Below are positions 31,384 to 38,879 of a stretch of 39,783 bases of DNA, piece by piece. Within the stretch, counting starts at the first letter, position 1. Each line of letters opens with the position of its first letter. Origin of the DNA: Spirochaetales bacterium (GTDB lineage Bacteria > Spirochaetota > Spirochaetia > Sphaerochaetales > Sphaerochaetaceae); NCBI GenBank assembly GCA_012838895.1, contig DUOJ01000025.1, positions 1-39,783 of the forward strand, given 5' to 3'. Position numbers and translations under genes: made by a program. The notes beneath the pieces were generated by a model. The model had not been told where the DNA came from, made no database searches, and worked only from the letters and a program-made list of their open reading frames with translations.

Positions 31384-33447
31384 CTAGAAATCGAGTTCAC
31401 TCCTCCTAATTATGTGGTCTTGGTAAGCTTTATCGAGCTCAACGAAGTAACCACTCCACCCCCACACCCTTACAATCAGGTTGCGGTACTTGTCGGGGTG
31501 CTTCTGGGCATCCAACATCATCTCTCGATTGACCCCGTTGAGTTGCATCTGCATCCCCCCTAGGTCCATGTAGCTCTTCACCAAGCGCGCCACCTTAGCC
31601 GTGCTCTCAGCGTTCCTAAACATCGAATCGTCAAGTTCGATTGTGAGGGGGCCACCGTTGGCGACTCGCTCCAAGTTTCCTTTGCTAAACGATTTGATGA
31701 GAGAGATGGGCCCTTTGAGGTGAGTATGAAGGGATGGGGAGAAGTTACAAGCAAACTCTTCCCCCTGGTGACGCCCGTCAGGCGAGGCTCCCAACTCATT
31801 ACCGTGCCACAGGTAGTACATAGCTGAACCGGTCCCCGCTCTAAAGATCCCCCCGCGGTCGTTAGATACCCCTTCAAGGGAGTCGGCAAACCAATCGAGG
31901 AGCTCGCCAGCTAAGGCGTCGACATAATCATCATCATTACCCATTTTAGGGGCTTCAAAACGCAAGAGGTGGTAGAGTTCGTCATACCCCACAAAGTCGG
32001 CTTCAAGGGCCTTGAGGAGGGTCTCTTTATCAACCCGCTGCTCCTCAAAAACATACTTTTTAATGGCTGCTAGCGAGTCGGTAGCACTCGAGAGGCCGGT
32101 GCCATGAATTCCGTAGTTGTTGTAGCGCGCACCTAGGCTAATATCTTGCCCCTTGGCGATACACCCCTCCATCATGAGCGACATAAGGGGAGTTGGCTCC
32201 ATATAGACGCCGTTGGTGTTGGAACAAATCTCGGCGGTTTGACGGCAGAGTTTACTTTTTACAACCTCTTTAAATTTATCAAAAGTTTCACACTCAGTGA
32301 GGCAGGGGAGAGCCTCTAAGACAGCCTTCAAAAAGGAGAGAGCATCGATATTTACAATATCCATCGCCACTTCAGGGATAATAAACTCCCAACAAGCCGC
32401 CACAACGTAGTTTAAAGCATCCTCTTCACGGTAGCCCCACTTCTTAAGGGCGTTTACAACCACTTCGTCATTGGAGTATTGGGGGAAGCCAAGCCCCTGC
32501 TTGGTCATCTCAGAACCCAACTCCAACACTTCGATGGGGGTGCCAGCGTGAACTCGAAGGTTAATCTTAGGGTCAATCAGTTTGAGTTCAAGGGAGGCCT
32601 CCATACAGAGTTTTGAGAGGTCGTTGAAAGCATCTTCACCGCTAGTAGTAAGTCCCCCTAACATGAGGGACTGGCCGTTATCACCCTGCTGCATCCCCGG
32701 GTAGAGGTCGCTATCTTTGTTGAACGAGATGAAGAACTCTTGGAGAAGCTCAAGGGCACTCTCTCTGGTGAGCACCCCTTTAGCTAAGTCCGCCTCATAG
32801 TAGGGGAACATAAATTGGTCAAAGCGCCCAATTGTGTTGTGGTAGTTGAAACTGGCCCACAGCCCAAAGTGAATGAGGCGGAAGAATTGGAGAGCTTGAA
32901 CAAAGTTTTGGGGTCGGTTTTGGGGAATTTGGGCAAAGCTCTCCGCCACAGTGGTATTACCCACCTCAATGGCTGCCAAACGGTAGCGTTCAGCAAACGC
33001 CTCCATAATATCAAGGGTCTCAAGGAGTATATTGAGGTAGGCAATCTTCTCAGCGTCTCTGTGGGTTTTTAGAGACTCTTCAATCTCAAGGCGAACTTGG
33101 TTAAATCCCTTATCGATTAAGGAGGAGTAGCTGGGGCAGATGTTACTAACTTTACCCTGCTCATGAATCCTATAGGATCGCTTTATAACCGACCACTCCC
33201 GCTCTGTGTAGATTTCGGGAATCGTAGGAACCGTCCTTAGAAGGGCAATCTTCTCGTTGGGGAAAACAACAACCTTCTCCTTCTCCAAAACCCATTTAAG
33301 GCGTTCTACTGCCCGCTCTGTGTCGCTTAATTCCCGCTTCTCAAACTCTTTGGCTAAAGAGTGGGGGTTAACTGAACTTTGCCGGTAGGTGTGGTGTTCC
33401 TTATTCTCAACATAAAATTGTCTCAATTTAGCGATATAACTGGTCAT
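31384..33447 (-). CDS. Glycyl radical enzyme of unknown substrate (PFL-like fold)
   Basis: A 687-residue member of the pyruvate formate-lyase superfamily, about 100-150 shorter than the well-known eliminases. Landmarks: I-G-R-F-D-Q-F-M-F-P at 207-216, the active-site cysteine Cys352 in A-A-C-W-E-F with Glu354 two residues on, G-A-S-P-D-G-R-H-Q-G-E near 553-563, GGMQMQLN at 630-637, and the C-terminal glycyl loop R-V-W-G-W-S with Gly663. The C-x-E pair resembles that of dehydratase-type enzymes rather than the C-C of pyruvate formate-lyase. The loop W-G-W-S replaces the usual x-G-Y-S. Its activase lies immediately upstream. In this sugar operon it may dehydrate a diol or sugar derivative; substrate unknown. 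Confidence 0.88.
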   Translation of the reverse strand: MTSYIAKLRQFYVENKEHHTYRQSSVNPHSLAKEFEKRELSDTERAVERLKWVLEKEKVVVFPNEKIALLRTVPTIPEIYTEREWSVIKRSYRIHEQGKVSNICPSYSSLIDKGFNQVRLEIEESLKTHRDAEKIAYLNILLETLDIMEAFAERYRLAAIEVGNTTVAESFAQIPQNRPQNFVQALQFFRLIHFGLWASFNYHNTIGRFDQFMFPYYEADLAKGVLTRESALELLQEFFISFNKDSDLYPGMQQGDNGQSLMLGGLTTSGEDAFNDLSKLCMEASLELKLIDPKINLRVHAGTPIEVLELGSEMTKQGLGFPQYSNDEVVVNALKKWGYREEDALNYVVAACWEFIIPEVAMDIVNIDALSFLKAVLEALPCLTECETFDKFKEVVKSKLCRQTAEICSNTNGVYMEPTPLMSLMMEGCIAKGQDISLGARYNNYGIHGTGLSSATDSLAAIKKYVFEEQRVDKETLLKALEADFVGYDELYHLLRFEAPKMGNDDDYVDALAGELLDWFADSLEGVSNDRGGIFRAGTGSAMYYLWHGNELGASPDGRHQGEEFACNFSPSLHTHLKGPISLIKSFSKGNLERVANGGPLTIELDDSMFRNAESTAKVARLVKSYMDLGGMQMQLNGVNREMMLDAQKHPDKYRNLIVRVWGWSGYFVELDKAYQDHIIRRSELDF

Positions 33448-33456
33448 ACTCTCCCC

Positions 33457-34311
33457 TTACAATATGGAGGCCTCAATCCCCCGCTTGGTAAATTCTTCTA
33501 AGTTAAAATAGGGCTTGGCATCTTCATCGAAGTCCACCAGATAATGGCGCCCTACCATCCCATATTTCGCCCCTGCTGTCCTCTGGTAGGGGAGCAGTTC
33601 AACCTTCTCCAAGTTTAAGCTCCCCTCGAGCAGCTTAGCTGTCTCACGGTAGTTCTCGTCGTTGTCGTTAACCCCGGGAATAACCGGAATACGGATAACA
33701 AACGGCTTACCGCTACCCTTGAGGTACTTTAGGTTCTCTAAAATGGGGCGGTTATCTTCCCCACAATAGTAGCGATGTTTCTCACTATCGACCATCTTAA
33801 GGTCCATCAAAACATAATCGAGGTGCTCAACAACCTCTTTAAACTTCGCTTTAGAGGCAAATCCCGACGTCTCAACGGCACAGTGGAGCCCCTCAAGGTG
33901 TTTTATCGTCGCCAGGAGGAAACTGCTCTGAAGCAGAGGCTCTCCTCCCGAAAAAGTGACCCCGCCCCCATTTTTCTCTAAGATGGGGCGATGTTTCAAT
34001 AAAAAGGTGGCTAACTCTTGGGGGGTGTAGCTCTCCCCCACCAAACGTCTCAAATTTAGGGGACAGACACTAATACACTCCCCACGAGTAGTGCAGAGGG
34101 AGTGTACTGCCCCCGTGGGGCAAGCGGCGACACAAGCGCCACACTTGATACACTGGGCGTATTTCACCATCAATTCAACTTTAGGTGAAATCCCCTCAGG
34201 ATTGTGGCACCACTGACACCGCAAAGGACACCCCTTGAGGAAGACGGTGGTGCGAATCCCCGGACCATCGAAGATGGCCATCTCCTTGATATCAAAAACA
34301 AGGCCCGTCAT
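33457..34311 (-). CDS. Glycyl radical enzyme activating protein (radical SAM)
   Basis: A 284-residue activase that should abstract hydrogen from Gly663 of the downstream enzyme. The radical SAM motif is C-P-L-R-C-Q-W-C (Cys28, 32, 35) followed by HNPEG; G-G-V-T-F-S-G-G-E-P binds SAM. A ferredoxin-like insert near 50-85 has a full first cluster motif (Cys54, 57, 60, 64) but the second, C-T-T-R-G-E-C-I-S-V-C-P (Cys73, 79, 83), has Arg76 where a cysteine normally sits. It starts two bases after the ABC ATPase gene and ends nine bases before the enzyme gene, confirming co-expression. Confidence 0.93.
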   Translation of the reverse strand: MTGLVFDIKEMAIFDGPGIRTTVFLKGCPLRCQWCHNPEGISPKVELMVKYAQCIKCGACVAACPTGAVHSLCTTRGECISVCPLNLRRLVGESYTPQELATFLLKHRPILEKNGGGVTFSGGEPLLQSSFLLATIKHLEGLHCAVETSGFASKAKFKEVVEHLDYVLMDLKMVDSEKHRYYCGEDNRPILENLKYLKGSGKPFVIRIPVIPGVNDNDENYRETAKLLEGSLNLEKVELLPYQRTAGAKYGMVGRHYLVDFDEDAKPYFNLEEFTKRGIEASIL

Positions 34312-34313
34312 AA

Positions 34314-35825
34314 CTAGAGGGTGTGAGAGAGGATCTTCTCTTGGATGAACTCCCTCTTGTCGGTCAGTTCAGCCGCGATTGCCCCCCGCTTCATCACATA
34401 GATACGATCACTCATCCCAATAATTTCGGGGAGTTCTGAACTTATCATAAGAATTGCTACCCCTTGCGAGGCGAGCTGGTCGATAATCTTATAGATCTCA
34501 CTCTTGGCATTGACATCGATACCCCTAGTTGGCTCATCTAAAATGAGGAGCTTAGGATTGGTGAGAAGCCACTTGGCTACGACCACTTTCTGTTGGTTAC
34601 CCCCACTTAAAGTATTACAGATTTGCTCAACTGAGTTGGCAACAATGTTAAGTTTATCGATACTCTCTTGGGCTACCACCTCTTCCCTCTTAAAGTCAAT
34701 CTTAGTTTTGGGATACATCCGCTTAAGGGAGGCCATGGTGATATTGTCTTTGAGAGACATATCTAACACTAGCCCTTCAAGCTTACGATCTTCAGAGAGG
34801 TAGATAACCCCCTTCTCAATCAGATTGCTGGGGTGGAGCCCCCCTATCTCTTCTCCCATATAGAGGATCTCCCCTCCATAGTAGGTGCGACTCCCAAAGA
34901 TCGATTTACCCAGTTCGGTACGCCCGGCACCAACGAGGCCACTGAGACCTACCACTTCACCACTACGTACATAGAGGTTGATGGGCTCGGTATTGCGCGA
35001 GATGCGGAGCCCTTTCACCTCAAGGACCACCTCATCTTGAACTTGGTGGCTACTTTGGAACATTGCCCCAAGCTTACGCCCCACCATCATACTTATAATC
35101 TTGTCGTAATCAAAATCTTCAATGTCAACGGTGCCAATATAGCGCCCATCACGCAAGACGGTGATACGGTCTCCAATCTCCTTCAGCTCTTCAAAGCGGT
35201 GGGAGATATAGATGATACTGATTCCATTGCGCCTTAGGTCGTGGATGATGGCAAAGAGTTTATCAATCTCACTCTTAGTTAAACTGGCTGTGGGCTCATC
35301 CATAATAATAATTCTACAGTCGTAGGAGAGGACTTTAACAATCTCAACTATCTGTTGTTGAGCCGTTGAGAGGTCTCGCACCATAGTTTTGGGGTCGATA
35401 TCGAAGCCGAGGCGTAACAACATCTCACGCGCCTCTGTGTACATCGAAGCTTTATCGATGAAGAGCTTTTTTTGACGCTCGCGTCCCAAAAAGATATTTT
35501 GGGCAACATCTAGGTTTAAGCAGAGGTTGAGCTCTTGGTGGATAAACCCAATCCCGTGGGCTAGCGACTCGCGGGGCCCTGCGAAGGTGATTACCTCTCC
35601 GTCGAGGAGCATCTCCCCCTCATCTGCCGGGATAATCCCCCCAATGATTTTCATCAGTGTCGATTTCCCTGCCCCATTTTCCCCCACCAAGACGTGCACT
35701 TCAGCCTCTTTGACATCGAAGTGGACATCTTCGAGAATCTTAACAGTAGTACCGCGGAGGGGCTGACCATGCTCATCAAAGATAAATTTAGTAATCGCAT
35801 TCATCTCAAGGATTGTTTTCTTCAT
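34314..35825 (-). CDS. Ribose-type sugar ABC transporter ATPase (third system)
   Basis: A 503-residue double ATPase. First half: Walker A GENGAGKST, signature region D-L-S-T-A-Q-Q-Q-I-V-E-I, Walker B RIIIMDEPTASL. Second half: GLVGAGRTE, LSGGNQQKVVVAKW and LLILDEPTRGID. It sits between the permeases and the glycyl radical activase gene, tying transport to the catabolic enzymes. An insertion of about 10 residues near the start (EHGQPLRGTTVKILEDV) is longer than in the other two ATPases here. Confidence 0.93.
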   Translation of the reverse strand: MKKTILEMNAITKFIFDEHGQPLRGTTVKILEDVHFDVKEAEVHVLVGENGAGKSTLMKIIGGIIPADEGEMLLDGEVITFAGPRESLAHGIGFIHQELNLCLNLDVAQNIFLGRERQKKLFIDKASMYTEAREMLLRLGFDIDPKTMVRDLSTAQQQIVEIVKVLSYDCRIIIMDEPTASLTKSEIDKLFAIIHDLRRNGISIIYISHRFEELKEIGDRITVLRDGRYIGTVDIEDFDYDKIISMMVGRKLGAMFQSSHQVQDEVVLEVKGLRISRNTEPINLYVRSGEVVGLSGLVGAGRTELGKSIFGSRTYYGGEILYMGEEIGGLHPSNLIEKGVIYLSEDRKLEGLVLDMSLKDNITMASLKRMYPKTKIDFKREEVVAQESIDKLNIVANSVEQICNTLSGGNQQKVVVAKWLLTNPKLLILDEPTRGIDVNAKSEIYKIIDQLASQGVAILMISSELPEIIGMSDRIYVMKRGAIAAELTDKREFIQEKILSHTL

Positions 35826-35835
35826 CTCATCCCCC

Positions 35836-36801
35836 CTACAGTCGCCTATTTTTAACGTTTTCGAAGATGATGGCGAGTAAAATAACGATCCCCTGGAACG
35901 CCTGGTAGGTGTAGTAGGAGACGTTTAAGAGGTTGATACAGTTCTCTAGCACCTTAATGGTTAAGACACCAAAGACACTCCCAATAACCGTACCAATCCC
36001 CCCAAAGAGGCTCGCCCCACCAATAATGGCTCCGGTTATCACCTCGAAGGTGTAGACTCCGCCCCCCATGGTGGGTTGGGCGCAGTTGACCCGAATAGTG
36101 AGTAAAATAGCGGCAATAGCAACTAAGAAGGAGCAGATCATGTAGACTGAAATATTGAGTCGCTCGGTCTTAATACCACTCATCCTCGCCGCCTTAGCGT
36201 TGAAACCAAAAGCTGAGAGCGAACGCCCAAAGGTGCTGTGGTGGAGGAGGTAGTACATCACTACGCAAATAATGAGGGAGATTAAAACCGTCGTATTGAG
36301 TCCGAAGATGTTGGTCACCCCAATTGCCCTAAAGTTGGCGGGAAGGCGGTTGATATCGCTACCGCTACTCACAATTTGGGCAATTCCGAAGATGATATAA
36401 CCAGTCCCTAAAGTGACAATAAAGGCGGGAACTTTAACCACCTGCACCAATATCCCATTGATAAATCCCACTAAAAGCCCCACCAAGAGGGTTATGAAAA
36501 TTGAGAGCCAAATCGGTAGTCCAACCCCCTTTACAAGGAGCCCCACAGTAATTGAGCAGAGCCCTAAGGTGTAGCCTAAAGAGAGGTCAATACCGCCTGT
36601 CATCAAGACAAGGGTGATTCCCAAACAGGCAATAATTGGGATTGCAGCTTGCTTTATAATTGTGAGAAAGTTGTTAAGTGCAAAAAAGTTCTTTACAAAA
36701 ATCGAGGCTATAATAGCGAGTATCAGGAAGATAACGACACTCCCGTTTCTCTTAACAAATCGCCTCACCTTTTCTGAAAATAGTAGTTGAGTAGTGCTCA
36801 T
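35836..36801 (-). CDS. Ribose-type sugar ABC permease (third system, second subunit)
   Basis: A 321-residue RbsC-family permease with repeated hydrophobic segments and the motif LVLMTGGIDLSLG, G-F-I-N-G-I-L-V, AFGFNAKAARMSGI and G-A-I-I-G-G-A-S-L-F-G-G. It differs clearly from the neighbouring permease at 36811, from which it is nine bases away, so the pair probably forms a heterodimer. Together with the ATPase and binding protein it makes the third importer. Confidence 0.92.
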   Translation of the reverse strand: MSTTQLLFSEKVRRFVKRNGSVVIFLILAIIASIFVKNFFALNNFLTIIKQAAIPIIACLGITLVLMTGGIDLSLGYTLGLCSITVGLLVKGVGLPIWLSIFITLLVGLLVGFINGILVQVVKVPAFIVTLGTGYIIFGIAQIVSSGSDINRLPANFRAIGVTNIFGLNTTVLISLIICVVMYYLLHHSTFGRSLSAFGFNAKAARMSGIKTERLNISVYMICSFLVAIAAILLTIRVNCAQPTMGGGVYTFEVITGAIIGGASLFGGIGTVIGSVFGVLTIKVLENCINLLNVSYYTYQAFQGIVILLAIIFENVKNRRL

Positions 36802-36810
36802 CCCTAACCC

Positions 36811-37767
36811 CTAAAATATTTTGCTATGCTCAATAGTTCGCCGTTTTTGGTGAATATTGAGGGCTACAATGACGATAATAATAATTCCGACAAAGATGTT
36901 TTGGTAAAATGGGTGAATCCCCAACAAGTTGAGGGCGTTGCGCTGTACCCCAATAATCAAAGCTCCTATCAGTGCGAAATAGACCTTCCCCTCGCCTCCC
37001 AACATACTTACCCCCCCAATTACACACGCAGCAATAGCGTCCAATTGGTAGGGTTCCCCTTGGGTTGGGTGGACAGTGTCGAGTTGCCCCGAGAGGAGGA
37101 TTCCAGCCATAGCGATACAAAACCCACTAAAGCCGTAGACAAAGAAGTTGATAGTCGCCGTGCTAATCCCCTGCTGCTTGACAACTGTCTCGTTTCCTCC
37201 CATGGCGTAGATATAGACTCCGAGGCGGGTCTTTGACATCAAGATTGAGGTGACCACCACAAAGAGAATCATTATATAGTTGCTCACCGGAACTCCTAAG
37301 ATTGTACCATTCCCCATAAAGACGTAGGGAGCTGGAAAACCTCCAATCGATTTACCGGCATTTAAGAGGAGGGCCAATCCCCCTCCCACGTTTCCCACAA
37401 CTAGCGTTGTTATAAAAGCTGGGATTCCCAATTTCTCCACCATTAAACCGTTAAAGAGCCCCATTAAGGTTCCCACCGCGAGACCCGCCAGCATGGCTAG
37501 AGGAATTGGCCACCCCTTTAGGAGGAGCAGACCGTTAACCATGGCACAAAAACTGAGAACACCAGTTACCGAGAGGTCGATCCCCTTGATGATTATCACC
37601 ATTGTCATCCCACACGCAACAATGGCAATAATTGAGCTTTGACGCACAATATTGAGCAGATTTTTAATCGATAAGAATCCAGGGATTAAAGAGCCCAATA
37701 TGATAAAGAGAGCGACAACTATTGCAATAATTAGTAGATTCTTTTTGCTAATTTTAAGACCTTTCAT
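36811..37767 (-). CDS. Ribose-type sugar ABC permease (third system, first subunit)
   Basis: A 318-residue RbsC-family permease beginning MKGLKISKKNLL, with GMTMVIIIKGIDLSVTG, G-L-F-N-G-L-M-V, YAMGGNETVVKQQGI and A-A-C-V-I-G-G-V-S-M-L-G-G. The Lys in I-I-I-K-G-I-D-L-S is unusual where most have T/L-G-G-I-D. I favour ATG 37767 over the longer frame from GTG 37818, because the added residues read through an intercistronic hairpin; GGAG lies about ten bases upstream. Confidence 0.88.
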   Translation of the reverse strand: MKGLKISKKNLLIIAIVVALFIILGSLIPGFLSIKNLLNIVRQSSIIAIVACGMTMVIIIKGIDLSVTGVLSFCAMVNGLLLLKGWPIPLAMLAGLAVGTLMGLFNGLMVEKLGIPAFITTLVVGNVGGGLALLLNAGKSIGGFPAPYVFMGNGTILGVPVSNYIMILFVVVTSILMSKTRLGVYIYAMGGNETVVKQQGISTATINFFVYGFSGFCIAMAGILLSGQLDTVHPTQGEPYQLDAIAACVIGGVSMLGGEGKVYFALIGALIIGVQRNALNLLGIHPFYQNIFVGIIIIVIVALNIHQKRRTIEHSKIF

Positions 37768-37787
37768 TGGCTTCCCACTCCAGTTAT

Positions 37788-37809
37788 AGTGGGGGCAAAC
37801 GCCCCCACT
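37788..37809 (-). terminator. Intercistronic hairpin after the third binding-protein gene
   Basis: Perfect nine-base-pair stem (AGTGGGGGC/GCCCCCACT) with a four-base loop, no T-run. It likely stabilises the upstream binding-protein message or limits read-through to the permeases. Confidence 0.65.
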
Positions 37810-37824
37810 TAGTGACAAGATTCT

Positions 37825-38751
37825 CTATAAAGAGGTAGCTGTGATACAAGTTGTTCCGCTATCGATATACTTGGGAACATCACTCATGTTGTCGCCATTA
37901 ATGGCGCGCATGAGCAGCTCAATTGCTTTGGTTCCCATTACGTCGGGGAATTGGGCCATTGAACCATAAACTTCACCATCTTTAATCATCTCTTTAACGT
38001 CATCCGATCCGTCAACTGAGAGAATTTTAACAGATGTCTTACCAGCGTTGTCAAGAGCAGTTAGAATACCGTTCAACATAACGTCACTGGCAGTGAAGAG
38101 TCCTTGGATGTTGCTATTGGCTTGGAGCATATTCTCGGTTACCTGCATAGCGACGTCGTTAGCCCAGTTACCCGGTTGCTCACCAACTACTTTAATAGCG
38201 GTCCCGGCAATACCAGCTTTGAAACCGTCGACACGTTGGTCACCAGCTGAGCTACCATTAGCTCCACGGACGATTAAGACGTTCCCTTTGCCGCCCAATA
38301 CTTCAGCAAGGGTCTCCCCTGCCACAAAACCGGCGTTAAAGTTGTCAGTTCCAATGTAGCTGAGGTAGAGGTCTTCGTTCCCATCTTCAATAGTTTGGTC
38401 AACTAAGACAACAGGAATACCAGCCTCTTTGGCTTTCTTTAAGACAGGGATGACAGCCTTTGAGTCCATTGGGGAGAGGACGATACCGTCGACCCCTTTG
38501 GCGATTAGGTCTTCAACCTGGCTAACTTGAGTAGAAACAGCGGTCTGTTGGCCAGCGGTGACCAAGGTAAATTTAGCACCAGCAGCTTTAGCAGCAGCTT
38601 CTACAGAATCGGCGATGGCTTTTTGGAAAGCATCGTTGGTGATTGTCTTTAAGCTAAAGGCAATCTCGGGTCCTTTTGACTCAGCTTTACCAGCGGCAAA
38701 GAGGCCAAAACTGACAACCAGAACTAACATGGCTACGATGATTTTTTTCAT
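37825..38751 (-). CDS. Ribose-type periplasmic sugar-binding protein (third system)
   Basis: A 308-residue RbsB-like protein. Signal peptide MKKIIVAMLVLVVS with cleavage after G-L-F-A, no lipobox; mature start A-G-K-A-E-S-K-G. Typical strands include DGIVLSPMDSKAVIPVLKKA, VVLVDQTI and F-T-A-S-D-V-M-L-N-G. ATG 38751 is chosen because GGAGGAGAAAAG precedes it; the extra 14 codons to 38793 lack support. It follows the isomerase-family gene and precedes two permeases. Confidence 0.93.
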   Translation of the reverse strand: MKKIIVAMLVLVVSFGLFAAGKAESKGPEIAFSLKTITNDAFQKAIADSVEAAAKAAGAKFTLVTAGQQTAVSTQVSQVEDLIAKGVDGIVLSPMDSKAVIPVLKKAKEAGIPVVLVDQTIEDGNEDLYLSYIGTDNFNAGFVAGETLAEVLGGKGNVLIVRGANGSSAGDQRVDGFKAGIAGTAIKVVGEQPGNWANDVAMQVTENMLQANSNIQGLFTASDVMLNGILTALDNAGKTSVKILSVDGSDDVKEMIKDGEVYGSMAQFPDVMGTKAIELLMRAINGDNMSDVPKYIDSGTTCITATSL

Positions 38752-38789
38752 CTTTTCTCCTCCTCCCCGTTCATTGGGGTTCGTTTTAT

Positions 38790-38801
38790 CCACAAATGTG
38801 G
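38790..38801. promoter_or_regulatory. Possible operator in the leader of the third binding-protein gene
   Basis: Inverted repeat CCACA-AA-TGTGG about 40 bases before ATG 38751. A -10-like TATAGT reads on the minus strand at 38819-38824, so the repeat would lie in the early leader, suited to a repressor such as the LacI protein at 30323-31342. Confidence 0.4.
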
Positions 38802-38861
38802 TTATTTAGGCTCCATTAACTATAATGTAAGAGAGCACAAAATCTTATTTAAATAGAGAGA

Positions 38862-38879
38862 GCCCTAATTGCTTAGGGC
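38862..38879 (-). terminator. Hairpin containing the stop codon of the isomerase-family gene
   Basis: Stem GCCCTAA/TTAGGGC with a four-base loop, followed on the minus strand by TCTCTCTATTT. The TAA stop is inside the stem. It may terminate partly before the transporter genes. Confidence 0.5.

Noticed and set aside
31384-33447. Annotation as pyruvate formate-lyase
   Set aside because: The adjacent Cys-Cys pair of that enzyme is absent, the glycyl loop is divergent and the protein is shorter; context is sugar catabolism.
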